Shown: positions 18,909 through 28,120 of the stretch, piece by piece
Layout: every line of letters starts with the position of its first letter
How positions within the stretch are numbered: position 1 is the first letter of the stretch
Origin: Alloalcanivorax profundimaris
GTDB lineage: Bacteria > Pseudomonadota > Gammaproteobacteria > Pseudomonadales > Alcanivoracaceae
Assembly: GCF_015265435.1 (NCBI RefSeq)
Contig: NZ_JABJWH010000014.1
Location: 1 to 64,000 of the forward strand
Direction: 5' to 3'
Length of the DNA: 64,000 bases
The notes under the pieces: generated by a model
Database searches by the model: none
Told to the model about the DNA's origin: nothing
What the model saw: only the letters and a program-made list of their open reading frames with translations
Position numbers and translations under genes: made by a program

Positions 18909-20038
18909 CAGAGGCCGGTCTCTTCCAGTTCGCTGTCCGCCCGGGCCGCGAAGAAGATGGCCTGGGTGGTGGGCAGCAGATTCTGGATCACGCGGTTCCA
19001 GCGCGCGATGGGCGCGGTGGTGACGTAGACGATGTCCCGTTGTTCGAGCGGGAAGTTGTCCGCCAGCACCAGCGCCGTGGCGTTCTTGGCATTCAGCTGG
19101 TAGACGTCGATCAGGTGCTCGCTGCCCTCCGGCGCCCGGCGCATCACGAAGATGCCGGAGGCATCGGCGGTTTGCTTCATGAAGCCGCCGCTGGCGGAGA
19201 GCGCCTCGGCCAGGCTCAGGCCGGTGCGGGTCATGGGGATGGGCTGCGGCTCCATCACCTCACCCAGCACGAACACCTTGTTGTCGTCGTTGCGGGCCAC
19301 GTGCACCACGTCGCCGGGCTTGAGCAGCACGTTCTGGCTCTTGTCGCCGCTTTCGTAGATGGCGCGCAGGCTCAGAGTGTATTCCTTGCCGTCCCGGCTC
19401 AGGGTGACGTTGCTCCAGTTGGCCTGCTCACTGAGGCCGCCGGCGGCGTTCACCGCGTCCAGCAGCCGGGTGGGCACATTGGTCACCGGGAAGGCGCCCG
19501 GCTGGGTGACCGCGCCGGTGACGTACAGGCGCTGGCTGCGGAAGGCGGCCACGGAGACGTCCACCTGGGGATTCTCGATGTATTCGGCGATGCGGTCGGC
19601 GATTACGTCGCGGATCTCGGTGACGCGCATGCCCGCCACGTGGATCTTGCCCACGTAGGGGTAAAAGATGGTGCCGTCGTTGTGCACCCAGTTGCCGGCT
19701 TCCTGGGCGCTGCGCATGGAGCCGGCGGGGATGGTCAGCTCCGGATGGTCCCAGATGGTGATCTGCAGTACGTCACCGGGGCCCACTTCGTAGTCGTAGT
19801 TGGCCGGCTCCTGCATCAGGCTGGGGTCCGGGTTGGCCAGGGTGCGCTGCTGGGGGTTGGTGAGCACCGCGGTGCTGATCTGGTGCACTTCCACCACGTC
19901 CGGCAGGGCCGCCGCGTCGGCGCCTTCATCCTCGCTGAACCAGCCCGGGGAGTTGGAATAGTGAGGCCCCGGGGCGAAGGCGCAGCCGGTGAGGGCAATG
20001 AGCCCGGCGAGGGCAATGGGCAGTTTGATTGTTTTCAT
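18908..20038 (-). CDS. wza: Outer-membrane polysaccharide export lipoprotein
   Basis: A 376-residue export protein starting 'MKTIKLPIALAGLIALTGCAF', a lipoprotein signal peptide with lipobox LTGC, which fixes the start at 20038 instead of an in-frame upstream ATG. It has the poly_export signature 'YEVGPGDVLQITIWDHPELTIP' near residue 75 and repeated SLBB domains ('VTGAVTQPGAFPVTN', 'VFVLGEVMEPQPIPMTRTGLSLAEALSASGG'). Wza forms the octameric channel that carries capsule polymer across the outer membrane. It follows the wzi-like gene by 23 nt. Confidence 0.95.
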   Translation of the reverse strand: MKTIKLPIALAGLIALTGCAFAPGPHYSNSPGWFSEDEGADAAALPDVVEVHQISTAVLTNPQQRTLANPDPSLMQEPANYDYEVGPGDVLQITIWDHPELTIPAGSMRSAQEAGNWVHNDGTIFYPYVGKIHVAGMRVTEIRDVIADRIAEYIENPQVDVSVAAFRSQRLYVTGAVTQPGAFPVTNVPTRLLDAVNAAGGLSEQANWSNVTLSRDGKEYTLSLRAIYESGDKSQNVLLKPGDVVHVARNDDNKVFVLGEVMEPQPIPMTRTGLSLAEALSASGGFMKQTADASGIFVMRRAPEGSEHLIDVYQLNAKNATALVLADNFPLEQRDIVYVTTAPIARWNRVIQNLLPTTQAIFFAARADSELEETGL

Positions 20039-20061
20039 AGATCGGGAACTGACTCTGTTGG

Positions 20062-21561
20062 TTACCAGGCGAAGGTGCGTTGCCACCGCGCCATGGCGGT
20101 CACTTGTTCTCGTTCACCGTCGAAGGTATCGATGGTGTCGTCGGAGGCGGCCACGGACCAGCTCATGCGGCCCCCCAGCAAACCGTGTTCCAGGCGCAGC
20201 TCGGTGACCACCACGTCCTGTTCGTCGCTGGCCTGCAGGATCTCGGCGCCGCCGTCGGCGATTTCCGTTCGCTTGCCGCCCTTGGCGTTCAGGGTGGCCG
20301 CGGTGACGGAGCCGGTGAGCACCACGCCGTTGCGGAAGAACTGCTGGCCGCCCAGGGTCAGGGTGCGGGCGTCGCCTTCGTAGGTGGTGGCCAGGTTGCG
20401 GCCGTAATAGCGGAAGCCGCTTTTGTAGGTGCCGTGTTCATAGGCGGTGTTGTAGCGGGCGTCGCTGAAGGTGCGGCCGGCCACGGTGTCGCTGCCTTCC
20501 AGGAAGAAGCGCTGGCTGCCCTCCCCCAGGCCGGTGAGCACGTCCACGCCGAGTTGGGTGGAGAACTTGGACGGCAGGCCGCCGGCTTCGTCCTCGCCCA
20601 TGGCCTGACCATACAGGCCAGTGGGCACGCCGAACACCGGGAAGCTGGCGCGGAAATCCAGGCCGGCCACCTGGTTGCTGGGGTCCTGGCCATCGGCGAA
20701 GCCGGTGGTCTGGCCGTTGTCCTTGCCGATCAGGGCGTCGCTGAACGAGTCCCAGCCGTCCGGGCGGCCCTCGCCACCCCATTGGAACAGCCGGGTCAGG
20801 CCGATCTGCAGGAAGCCCGCCGGGCGGAAGGTAAAGCGGCCGCCCACCAGCTTGGTGTCGGGCACGGCGCGGTCCTGTTCCAGCTGGCCGACGAAGCCTT
20901 GCAGGTCCCAGGGGCCGATCCAGGACAGCCAGCGGGACTCCGGCGCGTAGGGGGTTTGCCGGGCGAACCAGGCGCCGGCCACCGGGCGGGCGTTGTTGGA
21001 CCAGGCCAGGGAGCTTTGCCAGCCGGGGCCCCACCAGCGGTCGATGGCGCCGGCGCCGAGCTGCCAGTTGCCGAAGCGGCCGGCCACGTAGCTGCCGTCC
21101 AGGCGGGCTTCCCGGTCTTCGCGGTTGTTGTGCACGTACTGGGCGCGAACCCGGGCGGCGAAGCGCCGGCCGGTGACGCTCACCGCCGCGGCGGCGTCGG
21201 CTTCGCCCCGGGGCTGCTCGCCGTAGTGGCGGAACAGGGGCTCCTCGTTGGCGCCACCCAGGCTCACCGTGGCGGTGCGGCCCTGGTTCTTGGCGCGGTC
21301 CAGCCGGGCGCGCAGCCAGGCGGCGTGGTCCGTGGCCTGGCAGGCTTCACTGGCGCCGTTGAGGCCCCGGGCCACGGCGGACCAGTTCACCGGCCAGGTG
21401 AGCGTGAGGCCCTCGAAGCAGCCCAGGGCGGAGAGCGCCTCGATGTGATGGCGGGCACGCAGGTCGCCGGTCTCGACCCAAGGCGCGGCGGCGGCACTGC
21501 CGGCGGCGCACAGAAGGGTGACCAGGGCCAGGCGCTTCAATGTCGTGGGGGGAGTCGGCAC
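20062..21561 (-). CDS. Wzi-family capsule assembly outer-membrane protein
   Basis: A 499-residue protein with a cleavable signal peptide ('LKRLALVTLLCAAGSAAAAPW') and many alternating beta-strands ending in an aromatic residue ('RWQRTFAW'), typical of an outer-membrane beta-barrel. The segment 'GAGAIDRWWGPGWQSSLAWSNNARP' is characteristic of the capsule assembly Wzi family, which helps anchor polymer at the surface. The start is GTG at 21559-21561 with AGGAAG 4 nt upstream. It lies between ugd and wza. Confidence 0.85.
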   Translation of the reverse strand: MPTPPTTLKRLALVTLLCAAGSAAAAPWVETGDLRARHHIEALSALGCFEGLTLTWPVNWSAVARGLNGASEACQATDHAAWLRARLDRAKNQGRTATVSLGGANEEPLFRHYGEQPRGEADAAAAVSVTGRRFAARVRAQYVHNNREDREARLDGSYVAGRFGNWQLGAGAIDRWWGPGWQSSLAWSNNARPVAGAWFARQTPYAPESRWLSWIGPWDLQGFVGQLEQDRAVPDTKLVGGRFTFRPAGFLQIGLTRLFQWGGEGRPDGWDSFSDALIGKDNGQTTGFADGQDPSNQVAGLDFRASFPVFGVPTGLYGQAMGEDEAGGLPSKFSTQLGVDVLTGLGEGSQRFFLEGSDTVAGRTFSDARYNTAYEHGTYKSGFRYYGRNLATTYEGDARTLTLGGQQFFRNGVVLTGSVTAATLNAKGGKRTEIADGGAEILQASDEQDVVVTELRLEHGLLGGRMSWSVAASDDTIDTFDGEREQVTAMARWQRTFAW

Positions 21562-21671
21562 TGAGCTTCCTGTTCGGTTTTTTAAAGTCCTTGGGCGAAC
21601 CGCTTCAATTTAGCGATTCGAGTACTGCAAAACGACGCATTTTACATGCCGGTTACGGAATTGCGACATAC

Positions 21672-23009
21672 CTATGCGTAGGTGCGCTCGCCGCGACCGA
21701 TGGCGTAGTAGAGCAAGCCGGCCTGGCGGGCCGCCTTGGGCTCGTACAGGTTGCGTCCGTCCACCAGTATCGGCGTGATAAGCAATTTCTTGATGGTGGC
21801 GAAGTCCGCCACCCGGAATTCCTTCCATTCGGTGCAGATCACCAGGGCGTCCGCGCCTTCCAGGGCATCATGGCGATGTGCCACCACTTCCAGGTCTGGG
21901 CGGTCGCCGTAGAGCCGGCGGCATTCGCGGCTCGCCTCCGGGTCGTAGGCGCGGATTTTCCCGCCGGCGGCCCAGACCGCTTCCATAAGCACCCGGCTGG
22001 GGGCTTCGCGCATGTCGTCGGTGTTGGGCTTGAAGGCCAGGCCCCACACGGCCACGGTGCGACCGGCCAGGTCGCCGTCGAAGGCGGCGGCCAGCTTATC
22101 GAACAGGCTCGCTTTCTGGCGCTGGTTGACCGCGTCCACGGCGGCCAGGATGTGGGCATCGTAGCCCACGTCCCGGGCGGTGCGGGCCAGGGCCTGCACG
22201 TCCTTGGGGAAGCAGGAGCCGCCGTAGCCGCAGCCCGGGTAGATAAAATGGTAGCCGATGCGCGGGTCGGAGCCGATGCCCAGGCGCACATGCTCGATGT
22301 CCGCGTCGAGCCGCTCGGCCAGGTTGGCCATCTCGTTCATGAAGCTGATTTTGGTGGCCAGCATGGCGTTGGCGGCGTACTTGGTGAGCTCCGCGGAGCG
22401 CGGGTCCATGAAGATCAGCTTGTCGTGGTTCCAGTTGTAGGGGCCGTAGCATTCGCGCATGAGCTCGCGCACGCGGCCGGACTCGGTGCCCACCACGATG
22501 CGGGCGCCCCGGGTGAAATCCTCGATGGCGGCGCCTTCCTTGAGGAATTCCGGGTTGGAGCAGACGTCGAATTCGATGTCCCGGCCCCGTTGTTGCAGCT
22601 CGGCGGCGATGGCGGCGCGCACCTTGTCCACGGTGCCCACGGGCACGGTGGATTTGTTGATCACCAGCTTGTAGTCGTCCAGGTGGCGGCCGATGGTGGC
22701 GGCCACGGCGAGCACGTAGCGCAGGTCCGCGGAGCCGTCCTCGTCCGGGGGCGTGCCCACGGCGATGAACTGCAGGGTGCCGAAGGCGACGCCGGCTTCG
22801 GCGTCGGTGGTGAAGCTCAGGCGGCCTTCCTGGCGGTTACGGGCCACCATGGGCGCCAAACCCGGCTCGTAGATCGGCACCTGGCCCTGGTTGAGGGCCT
22901 CCACCTTGGCCGGGTCCACGTCCACGCAGAGGACATCGTGGCCGGCGTCCGCCAGGCAGGTGCCGGTGACCAGGCCCACATAGCCGGTGCCGAAGACGGT
23001 AATGCGCAT
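21672..23009 (-). CDS. ugd: UDP-glucose 6-dehydrogenase
   Basis: A 445-residue UDP-glucose dehydrogenase: N-terminal '[30 protein letters not shown]', '[14 protein letters not shown]' near residue 151, and the catalytic-cysteine loop '[19 protein letters not shown]' near 251-270. It oxidises UDP-glucose to UDP-glucuronate, supplying a uronic acid for the capsule. It is the first gene after the ops element, so it heads the RfaH-controlled operon. Confidence 0.95.
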   Translation of the reverse strand: MRITVFGTGYVGLVTGTCLADAGHDVLCVDVDPAKVEALNQGQVPIYEPGLAPMVARNRQEGRLSFTTDAEAGVAFGTLQFIAVGTPPDEDGSADLRYVLAVAATIGRHLDDYKLVINKSTVPVGTVDKVRAAIAAELQQRGRDIEFDVCSNPEFLKEGAAIEDFTRGARIVVGTESGRVRELMRECYGPYNWNHDKLIFMDPRSAELTKYAANAMLATKISFMNEMANLAERLDADIEHVRLGIGSDPRIGYHFIYPGCGYGGSCFPKDVQALARTARDVGYDAHILAAVDAVNQRQKASLFDKLAAAFDGDLAGRTVAVWGLAFKPNTDDMREAPSRVLMEAVWAAGGKIRAYDPEASRECRRLYGDRPDLEVVAHRHDALEGADALVICTEWKEFRVADFATIKKLLITPILVDGRNLYEPKAARQAGLLYYAIGRGERTYA

Positions 23010-23068
23010 TCCGTACGTTCCCCAAAGCGACTCAAGCGCGAGAGCATACCAGCCCGCCGGCGTTCGGG

Positions 23069-23080
23069 CACGCTACCGCC
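23069..23080 (-). promoter_or_regulatory. ops element / JUMPstart (RfaH recruitment site)
   Basis: On the minus strand the sequence GGCGGTAGCGTG is an exact ops element, preceded by CCAACCCTGG in the position of the JUMPstart lead-in. It lies in the 142-nt leader between rfaH and ugd, 60 nt before the ugd start. RfaH is known to bind paused RNA polymerase at ops and carry it through long surface-polysaccharide operons. This explains how a message of about 22 kb can be completed. Confidence 0.9.
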
Positions 23081-23151
23081 CCAGGGTTGGCCGTCTGTTC
23101 CCCGTGAACGGTACCGCTTACCGGAGGCGCGGCGCGGGGCCGCGCCGGTTG

Positions 23152-23667
23152 TCAGGCTTGCGCGGCCAGGGGGCGCACGTCCTTAAGGGCCAGGGTGAGG
23201 CGGTGCTGCTTGTGCAGCATGTCCAGCAGCACGATGGCCCTTTCCTCGCCTTTGTAACCGTGGAAGGTGGCTTCCAGGTTGGCGAAGGGTCCGCGTTCGA
23301 TGCGCAGCCGGTCGCCGCGGCGGATCGCCGGCTCGGCGTCCTCGCCCTGCTCCCGGGCCCGGCTGCTTTGCATCAGGGCCTCCACCACGCTCGCCGGCAC
23401 CCGCGCCGGCCGCTCGCCGAACGCCACCAGCTTGTTGACGCCGCGCGTGGAGCGCACGGTGTGCCAGCTGGGGCCGTATTCCTCGAAGCGGATGAACAGG
23501 TAACCGGGAAACAGCGGTTCGGTGCGGTGGGCGCGGCGGCCGGCGCGGAGTTTTTCCACCCGGAGCCGGGGCTGGAAGCAGGTGAAGCCTTGGTTCTCCA
23601 GGTTTTCCTGAGCACGGAAATTCTGGTTGGCGCGGCACTGCACCACATACCAGGCGGTGTCATTCAT
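23152..23667 (-). CDS. rfaH: RfaH, operon-specific NusG paralogue
   Basis: A 171-residue NusG-like antitermination factor. The N-terminal NGN domain runs from 'WYVVQCRANQNFRAQENLENQGFTCFQP' to 'PLFPGYLFIRFEEYGPSWHTVRSTRGVNKLVAFG', a pattern more RfaH-like than NusG-like. The C-terminal KOW domain begins with 'IRRGDRLRIERGPFANLEATFHGYKGEERAIVLLDML'. RfaH suppresses pausing and Rho termination at ops-bearing operons. Its own target ops site lies directly downstream, so the regulator is encoded at the head of the cluster it controls. Confidence 0.93.
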   Translation of the reverse strand: MNDTAWYVVQCRANQNFRAQENLENQGFTCFQPRLRVEKLRAGRRAHRTEPLFPGYLFIRFEEYGPSWHTVRSTRGVNKLVAFGERPARVPASVVEALMQSSRAREQGEDAEPAIRRGDRLRIERGPFANLEATFHGYKGEERAIVLLDMLHKQHRLTLALKDVRPLAAQA

Positions 23668-23909
23668 ACCCTACTTCCATAGTTGGGTGGCTGCCCCGGC
23701 GTCTCGCCGGGCGGTTCCTTGAATGCCAATTCACCATCCGGGACGGTTGCATGGCAGGGCGCCATCATCGACCGGGATCGTTACCGTGAAATGACCGTGA
23801 AAGAATAACGCGAATGCGCCGCGAATTCTTTTTCGGTTGAACACGATTTTGTTGGCATTGTTTTACGGCCCCCCGTAAACGAAGCCTTGATCCTAGTGCA
23901 GTTTGTTTA

Positions 23910-23925
23910 TGTGATCAATATCACA
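23910..23925. promoter_or_regulatory. CRP/Vfr-type binding site
   Basis: TGTGATCAATATCACA is a perfect TGTGA-N6-TCACA palindrome. It lies in the AT-rich 521-nt gap between the divergent rfaH and the first secreted-protein gene, about 240 nt upstream of rfaH and 260 nt upstream of the other gene. It could serve either one. The rest of the gap (23668-24188) shows no open frame I would support. Confidence 0.7.
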
Positions 23926-24188
23926 TAGCAGCACCGGTCAGCGGCCACGGAATCAGGCCCCGAGCGCCGCGCACAGCATGAAAACACAGCCCTCCGGGTT
24001 TTGGCATCCGCCGTTTCGGGTAACTCCGGATCGGCCTATCCTCTGATTTTTATCTAATGCTTTTTTCCTTTTTCGAGGGTTTTTCGTCGGGCCGGTTTCT
24101 CCCCTGATTCGGGGGTAGTCCCGGGGTGGGGGTAAGCGGTGAGAATGGTCACTAAGGAAAACGACCCATAACGACAAAGGATCTCACC

Positions 24189-25601
24189 ATGCGACACGCC
24201 GCTTTTGCGCGCGCGCCCCTCGCCATGGCGGTGGGGGCCGCCCTCTCCGCACCGGCTTCCGCCGCCCTCTTCGAGGAGGCCGCGCCTTCTTTCACCGTTC
24301 GCGCCACCGGTGACGACTTCGCCATCAGCGGGTTCGACATCGCCGCCCTGCCCGACGACCGCTTGGCGGTGCTCTGGACCGAGACCGGCGTCGGCCGGGA
24401 CCGGCTGCGCCTGCAGCGCTTCGACGTGAACGGCAACGCCCTGGCGGCGCCGCTCACGGTGCGGGAGGAACCCGTCGGCGCCAGCGAATCCATGGGCCTG
24501 CCGTCGCTGGCCGCCGACGACCAGGGCAACCTGGTGGCCAGTTGGCATGAACAGCCCTACCCCTCCTACGTCCGGAGCTGCCGGAACACCCTGTGGTTCA
24601 CGCGCATCGACAGCGGGGACACCCTGGCGACGCCCATCCAGGTGCCGGGCACCGACGAGCAGCTTTGCGCTTCCGATATGGACGTGGACGGTGACGGCGA
24701 CGTAGCCCTGGCCTGGACCGCGGACTCCGGCGATGGCCGGAGCCAGCAGTTCGCGACCTATGACGCCACCAGCACCCCGCTGGGGGACGGTAACGCCGCC
24801 GGCGACGGCAGCGGCGCCACCGTGGCTCTGAACGACGACGGCACCCTGATGGTGGTGTGGAGTGCCATGGAAGCCCAGGCGGTGCGCGTTCTGGGGCGGC
24901 GTTTCGCGCTCAACGGCAGCGCCCTGGGCGACGCCTTCCGGCTCGACAACGGCGAGGTGCCGGATACGCCCACCCTGGAAGACGACCCGACCGTGGTGCA
25001 CGCCGGCGACGGCGGCTTCGTGGTGCAGTGGCTCGACCACCTGTCCAACCCGCCGGAGGGCTACCAGGCCTTTGTGGTCCAGGCCCGGCATTGGGGCGCG
25101 GACGGCGCCCCCGGCGCGGCCCTGGAGATGGTGAACCGGACCGCTGGTCCGTCCCAGGCGCTCACCGCGCCCAGCCTGGCCGCCGATGACGACGGCGCCC
25201 TGGTGAGCGCCTGGGGCTTCGAGAGCGCCGGCGACCCGCCCGAGGCGCGGGCCACCGCCTTCGACGCCAACGGCGACCTGGTGGGTGAGCGCGCCACCTT
25301 GGTGGAAACGCTGCCCGAGGACGAAACCTTCTTCGGCAATGAGGGCACTCCCAAGGTGGCCCTGAGCAAGGATCTGGCGGCCATGGCCTGGTACAACGAC
25401 GGCGGCGACACCCTGCAAGCCCGGGTGGCACCGCGCCAGGACCTGACCCCGCCGGACGGCGGTGACGGTTCCGATGGCGGCTCGGATGGCGGCTCCGGTG
25501 GTGCCGACGACGACGATGACCACCTGTTCGGCGGCGCCGGCGGGCCGCTGGCGCTGGCCGGGCTGGCACTGCTGGCCCTGCGGCGGCGATTGCGCCGGTA
25601 G
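24189..25601 (+). CDS. Secreted repeat protein 1 with GlyGly-CTERM-like tail
   Basis: A 470-residue exported protein of unknown function, the first of three paralogues. A signal peptide (about residues 1-26, 'PLAMAVGAALSAPASAA') is followed by acidic repeats such as 'LAADDQGNLVASWHE', 'DVDGDGDVALAWTA' and 'NDDGTLMVVWSA' at 45-60 residue spacing, suggesting a beta-propeller-like fold. The tail is Gly/Asp-rich ('GGDGSDGGSDGGSGGADDDDD'), then a short hydrophobic helix and RRRLRR. This sorting-signal architecture resembles GlyGly-CTERM, known for rhombosortase processing of type II secreted proteins. ATG follows AAAGGATCTCACC. A terminator closes the gene. Confidence 0.75.
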   Translation: MRHAAFARAPLAMAVGAALSAPASAALFEEAAPSFTVRATGDDFAISGFDIAALPDDRLAVLWTETGVGRDRLRLQRFDVNGNALAAPLTVREEPVGASESMGLPSLAADDQGNLVASWHEQPYPSYVRSCRNTLWFTRIDSGDTLATPIQVPGTDEQLCASDMDVDGDGDVALAWTADSGDGRSQQFATYDATSTPLGDGNAAGDGSGATVALNDDGTLMVVWSAMEAQAVRVLGRRFALNGSALGDAFRLDNGEVPDTPTLEDDPTVVHAGDGGFVVQWLDHLSNPPEGYQAFVVQARHWGADGAPGAALEMVNRTAGPSQALTAPSLAADDDGALVSAWGFESAGDPPEARATAFDANGDLVGERATLVETLPEDETFFGNEGTPKVALSKDLAAMAWYNDGGDTLQARVAPRQDLTPPDGGDGSDGGSDGGSGGADDDDDHLFGGAGGPLALAGLALLALRRRLRR

Positions 25602-25634
25602 CAACCGGGCCCAAACACGCCCTTGGGGGGGCGA

Positions 25635-25661
25635 AGCGCCGGTTCGCCGGCGCTTTTTTTA
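25635..25661 (+). terminator. Rho-independent terminator after secreted protein 1
   Basis: The stem AGCGCCGG/CCGGCGCT with a TTCG loop is followed by seven T residues. It sits 33 nt after the stop codon and separates paralogue 1 from paralogue 2. Confidence 0.92.
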
Positions 25662-25755
25662 TCCGCGTGAAACCGTGCGCCGGTTAACCGCCACCTGTGC
25701 AATTTATTGCCACCATCCCCCGCTCATAACAACAGCGATCCTGAGGGGGATTTTT

Positions 25756-27129
25756 ATGTCACTGCCCGTGTTTCCACGCACGCCGCTGGCCCTGGCGGTG
25801 GGCGCCGCCGTTTTGTCCACGCCCGCCGGCGCCGCTTCCTTGCTCGACGACGCCTCGCCCATGGTGGAGCTGTACGTCCCGAGCGAGGCCATCAGCATTA
25901 ATGGCTTCGACGTGGCCGGTCTGCCCGACGGCCTGTTCGCGCTGGTCTGGTCCGAGTACGACAGCGACACCCGCCTCTACCACGTGCGGCTTGCTCGCTT
26001 TGACGCCGACGGCAACGCCGAGGGCGACGTCCTGGAACTGTTGTCCGGTTCTCCGTCCTCCAGCGGCGGTCCAAACAACCCGGTGGTGGCCGCCGACAAC
26101 GACGGCGACCTTGTCGTGGCCTGGGAGTTCAACGATGGCGGCTGCGGCACACTGGGCTACACTCGCGTCGACGCCGACGACACCATCGCAAGCCCACAAT
26201 CCCTGTCCCATGATGCCGGCTCCGGAAGTGACTGCCAGGTTCGGGTCACAATGGACGACGATGGTCGCTACGCGTTCGGCTGGCGCCATGAATCAGCCGC
26301 GAACTCTCCGGTGTACGTGGTCCAGACGTTCAATGCCGACGGCTCCACCATCGCGCCCTCCTTCGAGGTGGCGCCGGTGCTCACCATCTTTCCAGGGTTA
26401 GCTCTCGCCTTGCGGGACGACACCCTGGCGGTGGCCTGGACCGCGGATGTCGAGCCGGACTACCCGGTAATGGCCCGCCGTTACAACCAGAACGGCACCG
26501 CCCTGGGCAACGCGAATTTCCGCCTGGATAACGGCGCCCCGGACCACGCCGTGATTCAAACCTCACCGGTACTTGTTCAGGACCCCGCCGGCGGATTCCT
26601 GGGCATGTGGCACCAGGCGCGAAGCCTCAACGGTGAGTTCGTGGACAGCCAGCACGGCCAGCGCTGGGCCGCCGATGGTACCGCCCGCGCGGAGGTTGTG
26701 TTCAGCGATGACAATATGGGCGGCAGTGGCGGCAATGCATATGCCCCCTCAGTGGCCACCAATGAGCAAGGCTTGATCCTCGCCGGCTGGACCGCGAGCC
26801 TCGACTACGCCGATGGATTCAGCCGGGTGACGGCTTTCCAGAACGGTCAACGCCTGGGCGATGACGCCGTTACCGTCGGGTCCTATACCCAGGGGGATTA
26901 TTTTTACTCGCCGAACACGGAGGTGGTGCTTAGCGGCCGCACCGCCACCGCCGTGTGGTACGAGCAAAACGCCGATCTGGAGTACAGCATCCGGGCACGC
27001 TCGCTGACGCTGCCGGAGGCCGCTTCGAATCCGGCAGCGGGCGGTGGTGGTGGAGGCGGCGGCGGCGCTAACTTCCTCGGGACGTTTGGCCTGATGTTGC
27101 TGATGGCGGGGCGGCGGACCCGCCGGTAG
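25756..27129 (+). CDS. Secreted repeat protein 2 with GlyGly-CTERM-like tail
   Basis: A 457-residue paralogue of the proteins on either side. The start at 25756 follows a GAGGGGGA ribosome-binding sequence and gives a signal peptide 'FPRTPLALAVGAAVLSTPAGAA'. The body has the same repeats ('VAADNDGDLVVAWEF', 'FNADGSTIAPSF', 'YNQNGTALGNANFRLDNG'). The tail is a run of about eight glycines, a hydrophobic segment (NFLGTFGLMLLMAG) and RRTRR. Function is unknown; secretion and C-terminal processing are inferred from the two end signals. DNA composition is slightly less GC-biased than in paralogue 3. Confidence 0.75.
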   Translation: MSLPVFPRTPLALAVGAAVLSTPAGAASLLDDASPMVELYVPSEAISINGFDVAGLPDGLFALVWSEYDSDTRLYHVRLARFDADGNAEGDVLELLSGSPSSSGGPNNPVVAADNDGDLVVAWEFNDGGCGTLGYTRVDADDTIASPQSLSHDAGSGSDCQVRVTMDDDGRYAFGWRHESAANSPVYVVQTFNADGSTIAPSFEVAPVLTIFPGLALALRDDTLAVAWTADVEPDYPVMARRYNQNGTALGNANFRLDNGAPDHAVIQTSPVLVQDPAGGFLGMWHQARSLNGEFVDSQHGQRWAADGTARAEVVFSDDNMGGSGGNAYAPSVATNEQGLILAGWTASLDYADGFSRVTAFQNGQRLGDDAVTVGSYTQGDYFYSPNTEVVLSGRTATAVWYEQNADLEYSIRARSLTLPEAASNPAAGGGGGGGGGANFLGTFGLMLLMAGRRTRR

Positions 27130-27260
27130 CGTCGCCGCGGCCCGGAACCGTACACGAGCCAGTGGCGGCAGCAGCGATATCACCACCGCCCTGCCGCCCC
27201 TGCTTACCGCCGGATTCTTGCCCCCGGCGCCGGCGCCCACCAATGACAACCGCCGGGGCG

Positions 27261-27875
27261 TCAACCTTCCGCCGAATGAGCCCGTAACGCCGTCTGAATT
27301 TCCATGATGTTCCAGGCCTGCTCCGCCAACACCGGATTTCCTGCCCGCAATCTCAGGAATTCCGCGGCTGCATTGATGGCTTTACTGACCCCGGTAAGAT
27401 CGAGCATCGTTTTCACCGCCGCTTGATCGGCCTTCACTAATTTTCCGTTCTGTTCCATCCATGCCAGAACATCATGGGCATGCCATAGGGGCACGGAATC
27501 AAAGACTCTCGGCGCCGGAAAGCGTGAACGAGAGCGGCGCAACTCCCCCGCCGCATACTTGCGCATTGCTTGTCGCGTGATGGCAATGCGATTGTCTGAT
27601 AACCACTCGGCGATGCCTGACAGGTTGAGCAGATCAGGGCCGACGGATTGTGGATGCGCCCCCGGGATCGCGGTTTGTACATCCCCGACGGCGGACTGAA
27701 CGACTACCATGGCTTCTTCACCTTCTCGGCTGAAATCCAACGATAAATAGCCGGGCCGAGCCAAGCCCACGATCGCATCGTCGCATCCGGCTTCGAAGAG
27801 AGCATCCAGCCATTGTTCGGAATCCGGCTGCTCCAATGGCAACTCGAAATGCACCTGAAACTCATACATCGTCAT
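27261..27875 (-). CDS. Predicted HTH DNA-binding protein
   Basis: About 204 residues. The N-terminal part ('YEFQVHFELPLEQPDSEQWLDALFEAGCDDAIVGLARPGYLSLDFSRE') recalls a ferredoxin-like domain. A central segment ('DLLNLSGIAEWLSDNRIAITRQAMRKYAAGELRR', about residues 78-110) has a helix-turn-helix-like pattern; I know proteins of this shape only as uncharacterised DNA-binding family members. The start ATG at 27873-27875 has GGAG 6 nt upstream; two other in-frame ATG codons are within three codons. It is the only gene reading against the three paralogues, placed between the second and third. A regulatory link is possible but unproven. Confidence 0.6.
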   Translation of the reverse strand: MTMYEFQVHFELPLEQPDSEQWLDALFEAGCDDAIVGLARPGYLSLDFSREGEEAMVVVQSAVGDVQTAIPGAHPQSVGPDLLNLSGIAEWLSDNRIAITRQAMRKYAAGELRRSRSRFPAPRVFDSVPLWHAHDVLAWMEQNGKLVKADQAAVKTMLDLTGVSKAINAAAEFLRLRAGNPVLAEQAWNIMEIQTALRAHSAEG

Positions 27876-28120
27876 CATCTGCTCCTGACCGCCTGTACAG
27901 ACAACCATCCACGGCCCTGCGTAAAGCCCGGGCATGCGCTTCCGGATTAGCCGGCGTCGACCAAATCATCCTACTCGCCGTTCACGGACGACAAAGCATG
28001 GCTTGCGGTATCCGCAGGACGTCCTGTAACAATGCACCCGACATTTGTCGGGTACTGCCGGCGCGGGGGCGGTTCTAGAGTAAGCGTGTTTTTGCAACCT
28101 TACTCTGGGGGTGAATTTCC

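Noticed and set aside
24054-25604. Minus-strand open frame of 516 codons opposite secreted protein 1
   Set aside because: Antisense shadow; no signal, no ribosome-binding site, and the plus-strand frame has a signal peptide and terminator.
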